This document shows positions 26,688 through 36,138 of a stretch of DNA of 64,000 nt, one piece after another. A program made the position numbers and the translations under genes. The DNA comes from an uncultured Lachnospiraceae bacterium (GTDB lineage: Bacteria; Bacillota; Clostridia; Lachnospirales; Lachnospiraceae): contig CAJULG010000002.1 in the NCBI GenBank assembly GCA_910587045.1, forward strand, positions 139,677 to 203,676, read 5' to 3'. Position 1 is the stretch's first letter; each line of letters begins with the position of its first letter. The notes beneath the pieces are model-generated. The model was not told the origin of the DNA. It ran no database searches and worked only from the letters and a program-made list of their open reading frames with translations.

Positions 26688-27497
26688 ATGAATCAATGGT
26701 TGTTATTTATGATCGTCCTGGTTTCGGGGATGATAACAGGTATAATATATTGTCACGCCGCTTCTCTGATCGCTTATATCAGGAAGATGGATGAAGAGGA
26801 ACTGGTATGTGATACCTGCAGTAATAGAAAAACCTGTATAGCAGTCCGCCCGATTGGTAATTCCAACTGGGTGACAGAGTTCACCTATACTACCTATTGG
26901 CTGGTCCGGAAGAAGTGCATGTATGGAGCGACGATTGGTAACCCCTGGAAGCAAGTGCTTATTTTTGCTATTTTAAATAGCATATTATACGAAGGGATTT
27001 TCCTGATATATGGCTTTGGTACAGATATGGTATTGTATTGTCTGGCGACTACTGTTTTGCTGTATATCGGGATTGTTGACTGGAATACCCAGTATATTCC
27101 GGCAGAATTTAATATCATTATTTTTTTACTTGGGCTGATCCGATTGTGTCTGAATCCTTCGGATTGGGTATTACATGTGATTGGCCTATTTGCAGTCAGC
27201 GTTTTCCTGCTATTGGTTGACTGGATAGGAACGAGAATCTGGCAAGGAAACCATGTAGTAGGCGGCGGCGACATTAAGCTCATGGCAGCGGCTGGCTTAC
27301 TGTTAGGCTGGAAACTGAATATTGTAGCATTTATGATGGGATGTGTCTGCGGAAGCATCATACATCTGATTATCATGAAGATAGGCAAAGGAGAGCATAA
27401 GCTCGCTTTTGGCCCATATCTAGCATTGGGCATCTATATCGCCATGATATGTGGTGAACAGCTTGTGAGCTGGTACCTAGGTATAATGGGCTTGTAG
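26688..27497 (+). CDS. pilD: Prepilin peptidase / type IV leader peptidase PilD
   Basis: Membrane aspartyl protease of 269 residues that cuts and N-methylates prepilins. About seven membrane helices. The two catalytic acids lie in GIVDWNTQYIPAEFN and VVGGGDIKLMAAAGLLLG. The N-terminal cytoplasmic domain has CDTCSNRKTC and a later lone Cys, a variant of the usual paired CxxC zinc site. GTG 26679 is in frame, but AGGTG 26677-26681 serves ATG 26688 six bases later. Confidence 0.9.
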   Translation: MNQWLLFMIVLVSGMITGIIYCHAASLIAYIRKMDEEELVCDTCSNRKTCIAVRPIGNSNWVTEFTYTTYWLVRKKCMYGATIGNPWKQVLIFAILNSILYEGIFLIYGFGTDMVLYCLATTVLLYIGIVDWNTQYIPAEFNIIIFLLGLIRLCLNPSDWVLHVIGLFAVSVFLLLVDWIGTRIWQGNHVVGGGDIKLMAAAGLLLGWKLNIVAFMMGCVCGSIIHLIIMKIGKGEHKLAFGPYLALGIYIAMICGEQLVSWYLGIMGL

Positions 27498-27538
27498 CCC
27501 TAAAATATATACACTGATTAGCGAGGGAGGCTACGAAA

Positions 27539-29167
27539 ATGGCAAACAACAAAGTCTTAACGATAGACATTACGAACGAAAACGTTACAATCGTGGAGGT
27601 TACCCCTTCACAGAAAAAACAGACCAATATTCATAATGTTGCAATCTTTGAGACACCGGAGGGTGGATTTGAAGATGGATACATTAAGGATAAGGATGTG
27701 TTAGGAGCGGCAATCCGGGAACAGTTGAATACAGCCGGAATTGCAAATAAGAACGCAATCTTTGTATTATCATCATCCAAGATTGTAAGCAGAGAGGTAT
27801 TGATTCCGGTTGTGCCGGAGAAAAAGATACCTGGAATCATTAGTGCGAATGCATCAGAATATTTTCCTGTTAATATAGAGGACTATGTCGTATCGCATTC
27901 TGTACTGGAGTCAGTCCTGAACGAGGAAGGCGAGAAGAATCTCCGTGTTCTGGTTGTGGCTGTACCACAGCAGATGATACGTACATATTATGAACTGGCA
28001 TTGGTAGCAGGCTTAACAGTTCAATCCATTGATTATCTGGGTAATGCCATGCTGCAGTTGATCAAGACACAGACTGCCGCCAATACGACTACTATGGTGG
28101 TTCAGATCGGTATGGATTCTACCGTGTTAAATATTGTAAAGGGTGATACCCTGTTGTTACAGAGAACAGTTCCATATGGAATTAATGCAGTTGTTGCAGA
28201 GGTGATGGATGCCAAAGAGGTAGATGCGTCTACCGCCCTGTCTTTATTACAGAGTGAGCGTCTGATCACGGTGGATTTTGATGATGATCCGGTAACCGGT
28301 GCATTCCGTTATCTGATCAATAATATTGGCCGTGTTATGGATTACTATTCTTCCAGGAATCCGGATAAGCCGATCGAAGATGTATATCTGACCGGTGACG
28401 GTGCGCTGATCCGTGGTATTGACGGCTTGTTCAAGATTCAGTTAAATGTGGCTACCAAGGTCATGGATAGTCTTTATAATATTAAGTTTGATGATAAGAT
28501 TAATACTCAGATCTACAATCCGGTATATCTGGTCAGCTCTATCGGCGCTTCGTTTGCACCAATGGGCTTCATGTTGCGGGAGCAGGCAGCAAAGCAGGCG
28601 GGTAAGAGTACACTTGCTATCTTTATCGTGCTGTTGGTGCTGGCGCTTCTGGGTTCCGGCGGCGCTATTGGAATGGCTGTTGTGAAGCGGGCCGGTGCCA
28701 ATGCAGCTAAGGCGGCTTTACAGAATCAGATTAATTCCATTGCAGACGCAGAGGCGGTATACAATGAATATATCAACAGTCAGGCAGAACTGCAGGATAT
28801 GTTGATACTATATGATTCTACAAAGATTTCCAATGAATATATGATGGAATTCTGGAACCGTTTAGAGGAGTGTATGCCGAGTAATATTAATGTAAAGAAT
28901 ATCAATTCATCTTCAACGACGGTATCATTGTCTATGGTAAGCGATGATTATGACTCTATTGCACGACTGGTAGTAGAATTACGGAATATTGACTGTATCG
29001 AGGATGCTTTTATTGCCAGCATTACAGAAGTAAAGGAAGAGAGTGGCGGAGTGAATTATCAGTATACCGTAACCTGTAATTATGTGCTTCCGGTATTTGA
29101 GGCAACAGAGGCAACGAATGCAGAGGCTGCCGTAGATGCAACAGAAGCAGAGAATGCAGCAGAGTAG
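27539..29167 (+). CDS. PilM-PilN fusion protein of the type IV pilus
   Basis: 542 residues combining two alignment-complex proteins. Residues 1-345 are an actin-like PilM ATPase (LTIDITNENVTIVEV, VAVPQQMIRTYYELALVAGL, VQIGMDSTVLNIVKGD, DVYLTGDGALIRG). A membrane helix at about 362-385 and a periplasm-facing coiled coil plus ferredoxin-like PilN domain follow (SNEYMMEFWNRLEECMPSNI, SLSMVSDDYDSIARLVVELR). In Gram-negatives the genes are separate; Gram-positive pilus loci such as that of C. difficile also carry a PilMN fusion. GAGGGAGG precedes the ATG. Confidence 0.9.
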   Translation: MANNKVLTIDITNENVTIVEVTPSQKKQTNIHNVAIFETPEGGFEDGYIKDKDVLGAAIREQLNTAGIANKNAIFVLSSSKIVSREVLIPVVPEKKIPGIISANASEYFPVNIEDYVVSHSVLESVLNEEGEKNLRVLVVAVPQQMIRTYYELALVAGLTVQSIDYLGNAMLQLIKTQTAANTTTMVVQIGMDSTVLNIVKGDTLLLQRTVPYGINAVVAEVMDAKEVDASTALSLLQSERLITVDFDDDPVTGAFRYLINNIGRVMDYYSSRNPDKPIEDVYLTGDGALIRGIDGLFKIQLNVATKVMDSLYNIKFDDKINTQIYNPVYLVSSIGASFAPMGFMLREQAAKQAGKSTLAIFIVLLVLALLGSGGAIGMAVVKRAGANAAKAALQNQINSIADAEAVYNEYINSQAELQDMLILYDSTKISNEYMMEFWNRLEECMPSNINVKNINSSSTTVSLSMVSDDYDSIARLVVELRNIDCIEDAFIASITEVKEESGGVNYQYTVTCNYVLPVFEATEATNAEAAVDATEAENAAE

Positions 29168-29179
29168 GAGGGTTGAGAC

Positions 29180-30310
29180 ATGAATGATACATATAAGAAG
29201 GTAATACTTGCAGTAATAGCAGTGGGAGCAATCGTTGGTGCCTGGTTCATCTGCAAGCCGATTAATGAAGAGACAGAATCCATTATGCGGGAAGTGAGTT
29301 CACTGACCCAGCGGTATAATACCCTGATGCAGTTAAAGGCCAACCAGGCGCAGTATGAGGCTGATATTGAGACGAATCATGCTTTGTTTGAGGAGAAATT
29401 AAATGAATTTCCTTCCAATCTGAATCAGGAGTATCAGATTGAATTTGTACAGGGTGTACGGGACAATGAAGATATTGACTATAATGTTACTGCACAGGCA
29501 ATGGTAAAGCCATCAGCTTTTTATGTGCTGGGCGGTACTACGCTGGAAGGTGAGGTTGCGCCGGAAGCTACAGAAGAGGCGGGGGATACTGCTACAGAAG
29601 ATAAGTATTCCTGCTATACTTCAACTATGACGCTTACATATGAAGGCAATTATGAAGGTATAAAAGCGTTTGTGAATTATGTAGCAGCCTATCAGTACCG
29701 GATGACGATTGACACAGTCAGCGTTTCCCGGATCGGTGAGGCAATAGATGCATATACCGGTAGTATGACTGTAAATATTTATTCTATTTCCGGTAAGGGA
29801 CGGGAGGAAGCACCGGACATCGATCTGGATGATATTAATACTGGTGTAGATAATCTCTTCATGAGTGGCAGTTCCCAGGATGCGGTTTCAAAATTTGCAT
29901 CCGATAATGGTGAAGCAATTAAGAATGATTATGATGTTTACGTAACAGTAAATCCGACATCCAGTGATACTTCCGGTAAGGTAGTCGGATTACGGACGGG
30001 CGGTAATACCGTAACGAGCAGTAAGAATGAATCGGAACCGGTTTCCATTGTAGTATCTCAGGAAGGTTCCACTTATACGGTTCAGTATGGTATCGGGGCC
30101 AATAAGGAAATTCAGGAATTTGATCCGGGTGAGGATCTGACTGTCTTAATTCAGTCCTCAGAGATCAAGGATGCAGATGATGCGAATGCAGTTGCGGTAT
30201 CTGTGGAGAATTCTTCTGATAAGACCCTGTATGTGAAGGTGGCAGGTGATGAGACTGCTTCCAGAGTTAAGATTACGAACAAATCAGGTAGTGTAATTGT
30301 GTATAGGTAG
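29180..30310 (+). CDS. pilO: PilO-like type IV pilus alignment protein
   Basis: 376 residues: short cytoplasmic N-terminus, membrane helix (about 8-26), coiled coil (about 35-75), then a ferredoxin-like domain as in PilO. After about residue 225 an extra ~150-residue acidic Ser/Thr-rich region carries another beta domain that normal PilO (about 200 residues) lacks. Position directly after the PilMN fusion supports the call. The C-terminal extension has no assignment. Confidence 0.75.
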   Translation: MNDTYKKVILAVIAVGAIVGAWFICKPINEETESIMREVSSLTQRYNTLMQLKANQAQYEADIETNHALFEEKLNEFPSNLNQEYQIEFVQGVRDNEDIDYNVTAQAMVKPSAFYVLGGTTLEGEVAPEATEEAGDTATEDKYSCYTSTMTLTYEGNYEGIKAFVNYVAAYQYRMTIDTVSVSRIGEAIDAYTGSMTVNIYSISGKGREEAPDIDLDDINTGVDNLFMSGSSQDAVSKFASDNGEAIKNDYDVYVTVNPTSSDTSGKVVGLRTGGNTVTSSKNESEPVSIVVSQEGSTYTVQYGIGANKEIQEFDPGEDLTVLIQSSEIKDADDANAVAVSVENSSDKTLYVKVAGDETASRVKITNKSGSVIVYR

Positions 30311-30324
30311 AATGGAGTGGTTTG

Positions 30325-31896
30325 ATGAAGAGAACGAATAACAAAGGTGTCAGTTTAATAGAAATCTTGATTGCTGTTGTTATTTTTACATTGTGCATTA
30401 CTCCGATTGTGAATCAGCTTATGGTGGGTATGCGTATCAGCCAGAAAGCGGATGACCAGCAGGCAGCCACTGACTATGCAAAGTCAGTGGCGGAAACGAT
30501 GAAGCAGATGCAGTTGAATTCTGTATATTCGACTACGGAATTGGAAGATCTGGCAGATGTTTTGGCCGCTAAGTCAGTAACTACAACCACCAATGGTGAT
30601 GGATCGGTAACTACAAATACGACTTATAATTTAAGATGTGTTGCTACATTTTATTCCATTAAAGCGGATGGTACTGATGGCCTGGCAATTCCGAAGAATT
30701 CATACCTGTCGGCTCAGGTTCCTACCCTTGGGGAGGGAGAAACCTTAGGAACTGCTTTTACTTCGGTGGATGCGGTTTATCAGGAGTTGAACCGCCATAA
30801 CAAAGCAGTGGATCCGACGGATCCCAGTGCTCCTCAGGAACCGGAAGCTCTGGTACGCGAATATCGGTTTATTGGTAAGTCAACGATTGATTATCGTGAT
30901 TACGATATTGATATAACGATGGATACGAAGCCATATGCACTGGAGTCGCTGAATACACCGGATTATGCAGACCCGAACGCAGCGAATCTGGGAAACCTGT
31001 CAGATCTGGATGCGACGAAGACTGCAGTTATTACAAGTACGTCCAATTATGATGCAGTGGCCGGCAGCGCCTTCTTCAATGCGGTGATCACTGCCCTGGA
31101 GAACACCGGAAGCAGTACGGATGCACAGATTGCAGAGAAATTAAAGAATGGAGAGACTACATTTATTGATTCAGCAACCAAGCAGATTAAGATTACCATC
31201 ACAGAGTTGCCGGATTCGGCAGCAAATGATTATGAGGTAGTCTGTTCCATACATTATGTAAATACTTCGATTATAGGTGACTATTCTGTTAACCCGGCTG
31301 ATGCACAGATTGATTATGTTGCATATCATCAGCAGTTTACGGGAAGTGAACCGCCGGATGTTTATCTGATGTATAACCAGTTTATGTATAATAAGAAATT
31401 TGGTAATGATGATATTATCATTGAAAACGACATGGATCAGGAAGCAAAGGTATATGTGGTACGAACCGCTGAGACCAATGAGGGGGTTCGGGAAGCATTG
31501 AACAGTGGACTTAAGGATCTGGTGCCGACAGAAACGCAACAGGCCCGTGATGAAAAGGATGGTTCAGAATATCTGTATAAGACGAATTTTCAATTAAATC
31601 AGGATCCGAACGATCATCCGGTCAGTATTTTTACCAACATTCCATTAAAGCAGCAGATCGGAACGGATGCGGGTGGCCAGCCGGTTTATGGAAGCAATCT
31701 TACCAATTCATCAGCGGCTGATGTTCAGAATTATAAAATGTCAGTGAATGTGTCAAATCCTGCTGCAGTTGTGAAGGAAATGAAAGAGGATGAGCGGTAT
31801 TCGGAAACAGGACGTGTATATAATATTGTGATTTCAGTAACCAATCAGGATTCTGGAAACACGACTACGATTGATACTTCAAAGGGGGATTACTAA
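30325..31896 (+). CDS. Minor pilin, PilV-like (524 residues)
   Basis: Class III prepilin signal at the N-terminus: basic leader MKRTNNKG cut before VSLIEILIAVVIFTLCITPIV, with Glu at mature position 5. The remainder is a large (~490 residue) extracytoplasmic domain with no family I recognise. TTG 30322 also reads through, but ATG 30325 follows GGAGTGG. Its stop overlaps the next start (TAATG), showing tight coupling. Likely part of the pilus priming or tip complex. Confidence 0.8.
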   Translation: MKRTNNKGVSLIEILIAVVIFTLCITPIVNQLMVGMRISQKADDQQAATDYAKSVAETMKQMQLNSVYSTTELEDLADVLAAKSVTTTTNGDGSVTTNTTYNLRCVATFYSIKADGTDGLAIPKNSYLSAQVPTLGEGETLGTAFTSVDAVYQELNRHNKAVDPTDPSAPQEPEALVREYRFIGKSTIDYRDYDIDITMDTKPYALESLNTPDYADPNAANLGNLSDLDATKTAVITSTSNYDAVAGSAFFNAVITALENTGSSTDAQIAEKLKNGETTFIDSATKQIKITITELPDSAANDYEVVCSIHYVNTSIIGDYSVNPADAQIDYVAYHQQFTGSEPPDVYLMYNQFMYNKKFGNDDIIIENDMDQEAKVYVVRTAETNEGVREALNSGLKDLVPTETQQARDEKDGSEYLYKTNFQLNQDPNDHPVSIFTNIPLKQQIGTDAGGQPVYGSNLTNSSAADVQNYKMSVNVSNPAAVVKEMKEDERYSETGRVYNIVISVTNQDSGNTTTIDTSKGDY

Positions 31897-34556
31897 TGTT
31901 AAAGAGAGTAAAAGATAAATTAAATAATCTCGGTAACACCTTCATTGTTGTATTGGTATCCATTACCTGTATGTCGATTCTGATCGCAGCGATCCTGGCA
32001 ACGATCGGGTATTATTATCGTTCCCGTGCAGTTGATCTGGAGAATAAGCGGAATTTCTATTATGTAGAAAAGGCAATGGATGATATTTATTCCGGTGTCG
32101 GTAATGATTCCATTAATGCATTGATGAGTGCTTATACCGATACAGTGGAAGTCATGGTATATTATGATGTGACCACAGGGCGGTATGTTACGATTGATGA
32201 GAAGTCTGCGAATGTGGTTATGAAGCAGAAATTCTTACAGCGTATGGCAGTGGATGATAATTACATATCCCAGCAGAAGCTGTATAAGCATCTTCGTTCC
32301 TTTATCAGTGGTGTGGAAGGCACGACACGGGAAGATAAGGTGGATGATGACGGAGACCCGGCAGCTATTCGCTTTTATAATACGGCAGCGGGAATCGATT
32401 ATACGATTGAACTGGTTAATCCAAAGAATCTGACAGCCAGCGATCCGAGATTATACTTAGAAGTAATTGCTACTACGACCGGAGCCGGAGCAGAAGCAAG
32501 AACGGTATATGATAAGCTGATCATCCACAATGTGACGCTGAAACGTACAACAACGGAAGGCTATGTACAGTCTATAACTACGGATATTGAGATATCAGAG
32601 CCGGAGTTTGAGGTATCTTTCAGTAACGTTAACAGTATTACGAATGCGATCTATGAGTTTTCTATGATCGCGGATATGGGTGTGGAATTCAATCGTGCAA
32701 CACAGGACAATGAATCTATTTCCATTACCGGTAATGTATTTGCCGGATCCGATTATTATAATAAAGAGTATAATAATGCTGAGGATACCCGGGTATCCAG
32801 CTATTATGGCGGTACGGATACTTCTAAGCTGTCAGCCTGCAACGGATTATATGAAAACAGTGTCTTTTCCGGTTTATATACGAATGCCACGAATGTCAGT
32901 ATCATGGCGGAAAAGGTAATCGTGCCGGGATCGGTTTCTGTTATTAATAACAGCAAGCTTAGCATTATGGGTAATGTTGTAGCAGGCAGCGGGCAGGCGG
33001 AGTTATGGGCGGACAATATTGTGATGTCTCCATCTTATACGATCAACCGAGGGATTCCTTCGGATGAGGGAGAACTGATCCTGCATGCCAATGCTTACAT
33101 CTCAGATGATCTGGAGATCAATCAGGATGATGCAAAGATCAGAATGACGGGAAATTATTATGGATATAATTACTCCCAGACGGACGAATCCGGCAGAGCA
33201 CTGTCACAGTATGTAAGACCGGATGGAAGCGGCCGGTTTAAGTCACATTACAACAGTAGTGCGATTATTGTGAATGGTAATAATGCAAATATTGATTTTT
33301 CCGGTGTTACGAATCTGCATGTTGCAGGCCGGGCCTATATTGAGGTATCCCGGGAAAAGAATGTAACAGTAGCGGCAGATGGTACCTCTGCAACGACAAA
33401 TTATGTTGAGGTGGAAGGTAATAAGTATCTGGATGTGCAGACCGGAGAGTCAATTTCGATCAAGAGTAATCAGATTGCTTATATGCCACTGGGAACGACT
33501 ACTTTGACAGACGGCAAAGTAATCCCGAAGTTTACAGAGATCAATCCGGTTCTGAACGAGAGTATTTACGAAGCAAACAAAGAGCTGTTGGACGATGCGA
33601 ATCCGGTTGTAACACGGGAGCAGGGAGACGAGGATAACAGAAGGATTTATTATTTCCTGAACTTTAAGGATGCTGCTTCGGCAACGAAGTTCTTTGACTG
33701 GTATGCGAATACGCTTCCGACCTTACCGGGTTATGATGATGCGACGGATCTGGTGAATATAAGAGCCTATTCTGATTTTCAGGTGGACGAAATCAATCTG
33801 AATACTGCATCCAATGCAGTAATCGCAACCTCCGGTTCTTATACCTCCGGTGCTTTGAATGTAGCTGCAGGAAAGACATTGACGGTTACATCCCCAACAG
33901 AATCCGGTTCCCTGATCAATGCAGAGGGGAATTCGACTACGGTTAATTTTACGACCATGGCGAAGCAGTTTAATAATGATTATAAGGAATTAAAATATAC
34001 CTTGCAGATTATTGATACCAGTAAGTTTACAGGAGAAGAGAAGGATAATGCACAGGCTGCAAAGGATGCTCTGGCGGCTTTAGACAGCAAGGATCTGACT
34101 CCGTTGAATTTCTTCCTGGATTTTTCTAAGATTGAAGGAACGATGGCAGATGGTACGAAGATCGGTAACTATTATGTCTGGGTTTCCGACGGAGATGTTA
34201 CGATCAACAAGCCGGATGGTGCGGACGGAAAGATTATGGGTCTGATCATTGCAAAGGGGGATGTGAATTTCTCAGATGATGCTCTGATTCGTTTTGAAGG
34301 CCTGGTAATATCGGGAAGTAAGATTAAAGTGAATCATCAGATGAACTTTGTTGCAAATCCGGAGATTGTAAAGACTATCCTGCGTACAGCAGATTCTACC
34401 AAAGGAACAGTTGACGGTGATTATTCGAAAATCTGTGAGATATTCAAGGATTACTCATCCAGCTCCTCAAGTAGTACCTCAGGAAGTGCTTCAGCAGGTA
34501 ATATTGAGGTTGGTGATATTCTCCAGTATGAGAACTGGAAGAAGAATATAGAGTAG
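31896..34556 (+). CDS. Large PilX-like pilus-associated protein (886 residues)
   Basis: Begins with a basic leader and GNTFIVVLVSITCMSILIAAILA, like the N-terminal helix of PilX/GspK-type minor pilins, but the Glu at mature position 5 is missing (T-F-I-V-V). After ~200 residues comes a long region with repeated short beta motifs (SIMAEKVIVPGSVSVINNSK, KLSIMGNVVAGSG, NANIDFSGVTNLHVAGRAYI), suggesting a beta-solenoid or polymer-forming fold. The C-terminus is Ser-rich. Overlaps the previous stop by one base. Function inferred only from context. Confidence 0.7.
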   Translation: MLKRVKDKLNNLGNTFIVVLVSITCMSILIAAILATIGYYYRSRAVDLENKRNFYYVEKAMDDIYSGVGNDSINALMSAYTDTVEVMVYYDVTTGRYVTIDEKSANVVMKQKFLQRMAVDDNYISQQKLYKHLRSFISGVEGTTREDKVDDDGDPAAIRFYNTAAGIDYTIELVNPKNLTASDPRLYLEVIATTTGAGAEARTVYDKLIIHNVTLKRTTTEGYVQSITTDIEISEPEFEVSFSNVNSITNAIYEFSMIADMGVEFNRATQDNESISITGNVFAGSDYYNKEYNNAEDTRVSSYYGGTDTSKLSACNGLYENSVFSGLYTNATNVSIMAEKVIVPGSVSVINNSKLSIMGNVVAGSGQAELWADNIVMSPSYTINRGIPSDEGELILHANAYISDDLEINQDDAKIRMTGNYYGYNYSQTDESGRALSQYVRPDGSGRFKSHYNSSAIIVNGNNANIDFSGVTNLHVAGRAYIEVSREKNVTVAADGTSATTNYVEVEGNKYLDVQTGESISIKSNQIAYMPLGTTTLTDGKVIPKFTEINPVLNESIYEANKELLDDANPVVTREQGDEDNRRIYYFLNFKDAASATKFFDWYANTLPTLPGYDDATDLVNIRAYSDFQVDEINLNTASNAVIATSGSYTSGALNVAAGKTLTVTSPTESGSLINAEGNSTTVNFTTMAKQFNNDYKELKYTLQIIDTSKFTGEEKDNAQAAKDALAALDSKDLTPLNFFLDFSKIEGTMADGTKIGNYYVWVSDGDVTINKPDGADGKIMGLIIAKGDVNFSDDALIRFEGLVISGSKIKVNHQMNFVANPEIVKTILRTADSTKGTVDGDYSKICEIFKDYSSSSSSSTSGSASAGNIEVGDILQYENWKKNIE

Positions 34557-34566
34557 GTGGTGATGG

Positions 34567-35202
34567 ATGATGAGAACGCATAAAAACAGAATGCATTTGA
34601 ATAAAGGATATTCACTTGTTGAAATGATCATTGTTATTGCAATCATTGCCATCCTGTCTGTTCTTTCCCTGGTGACATTTCGTGCTGTGGAACAGGCAAA
34701 GTACCAGAAGGCTGTTACGATATTGGAATCAGAGATGACAAACCTGCGGACAACGACCATGGCACAGGATTCCACCATAGCATTTTTGTTATATCGGGAA
34801 AGTGAAACTGATGGTCCTTATCTGGTGAAACGGGGATATTGTGACAATAGTGGAACATTTCATGCAGTTTCGGATCAGTCAGGAGAAGCCCTTCCGTCCG
34901 ATAAGCTTGATTTGGCTTATTATGATTATGAAGGGGTTTCCAGTCCGGTAAAGGTATTGGATCGGGGATATATTACATTCCAGAAGGATGGAGAAAGTAC
35001 AAGAACCTATGTTGGTGCAACGGGTGTAGTCCTACAGTTTAATAAGAGTGATGGCTCCATTGCAAGTGGAGCTAAGGGTGCAGGAGAATATACGATATAT
35101 AACAGAGCAGGCCAGTCCGTCACAACGATCCGCCTGAAAAAGGACACCGGGTTATATGTGGAAGTGTATGATCCATTAACGTATACGCCTTCGGGCAGCT
35201 AA
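34567..35202 (+). CDS. Minor pilin, GspH/FimT- or GspG-like
   Basis: Prepilin of 211 residues: leader MMRTHKNRMHLNKG cut before YSLVEMIIVIAIIAILSVLSL with Glu at mature position 5. The globular domain has a YVGATGVVLQF segment, like pseudopilins with a small beta sheet. ATG 34567 and 34570 are adjacent and equally possible; AGGTGGTG lies just upstream. Starts 10 bases after the previous gene. Confidence 0.82.
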   Translation: MMRTHKNRMHLNKGYSLVEMIIVIAIIAILSVLSLVTFRAVEQAKYQKAVTILESEMTNLRTTTMAQDSTIAFLLYRESETDGPYLVKRGYCDNSGTFHAVSDQSGEALPSDKLDLAYYDYEGVSSPVKVLDRGYITFQKDGESTRTYVGATGVVLQFNKSDGSIASGAKGAGEYTIYNRAGQSVTTIRLKKDTGLYVEVYDPLTYTPSGS

Positions 35203-35220
35203 TGAAAGGAAGGGTGAAGG

Positions 35221-36108
35221 ATGAAAAAGAAACGGAATCAGGGCTTTTCATTAGTGGAATTAATTCTGGCAGTTGCCATACTGGCCATCATTATGGTTGC
35301 GATCGCGAGTTTCATGTCAACGACTACCAGAACCTACAGGCGGACGAAGAATGACACGGAGATGCAGCGGACCGGACAGGAATTGTTCGATATGATGTCG
35401 GATAAGATCATGCAGGCCAATGAGATCCGGGTCGGGACGGTGAAAGCGACAGTGAATGCTGATGGCAGTATTGTGAAATCAGATCCAAAGGAGTTTGCAA
35501 TCCTGGGAACGAATCAATCGGCAAAAGTGGATGCAACCACAGGGCAGCTTTTAAAAGAGAATGGTTCTCCTGCAAACAAATCAAATGCAGGTTATACCAT
35601 GTACAGTTTTGATGAATTAAAGGAAGATTCAGAGAGGATTGTTGAATACGTTGCAGTTTATTATGAGGGCTATAATGAGTATGCAGGAGTGACAGGCTAC
35701 GGAGCAATCGTTGATACCTACTATTTTGATCCGGAAAGCGGAGCAGTTTATTTGTACCGGAATAACGGTGGTGTCCGGGGCTCTTCAATGAATTCGAACG
35801 AGGACGGTTCACCAAAAGTAAGTACTCCTTCTGTGAATGATCGCACGGATAGAGATAACATGATCAATGCTAATATCAATGCATTTTCCTCATTATCCGA
35901 TCTGGATGACCATATCGTATGTGAGAATGTGAGTACGATACATGGATATTCGATCCCGGAGGAGAATGCGATCTTTTTACAGGTTGAGATGGAAAAGGGC
36001 GGCATGGAGAACTTATCCCAGGGAATGGTTACGATAAGAAACAGCTATGTACTTGAGCAGAGGCCGGATGACAGCGAAGAGGAAGCTTCGCCGGGACCGG
36101 CAAGTTAG
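35221..36108 (+). CDS. Minor pilin, PilW/GspJ-like
   Basis: Prepilin of 295 residues: MKKKRNQG cut before FSLVELILAVAILAIIMVAIASF, with Glu at mature position 5, followed by MSTTTRTYRRTKNDTEMQRTGQELFDMM, the pattern of PilW/GspJ pseudopilins. The extracytoplasmic domain ends in an acidic Pro/Ser tail. With the two upstream minor pilins it resembles the PilV-PilX-PilW-FimT set that primes assembly and forms the tip. Confidence 0.82.
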   Translation: MKKKRNQGFSLVELILAVAILAIIMVAIASFMSTTTRTYRRTKNDTEMQRTGQELFDMMSDKIMQANEIRVGTVKATVNADGSIVKSDPKEFAILGTNQSAKVDATTGQLLKENGSPANKSNAGYTMYSFDELKEDSERIVEYVAVYYEGYNEYAGVTGYGAIVDTYYFDPESGAVYLYRNNGGVRGSSMNSNEDGSPKVSTPSVNDRTDRDNMINANINAFSSLSDLDDHIVCENVSTIHGYSIPEENAIFLQVEMEKGGMENLSQGMVTIRNSYVLEQRPDDSEEEASPGPAS

Positions 36109-36138
36109 AAGATAGAAAGTGAGAAAGGAGCAGAAATT

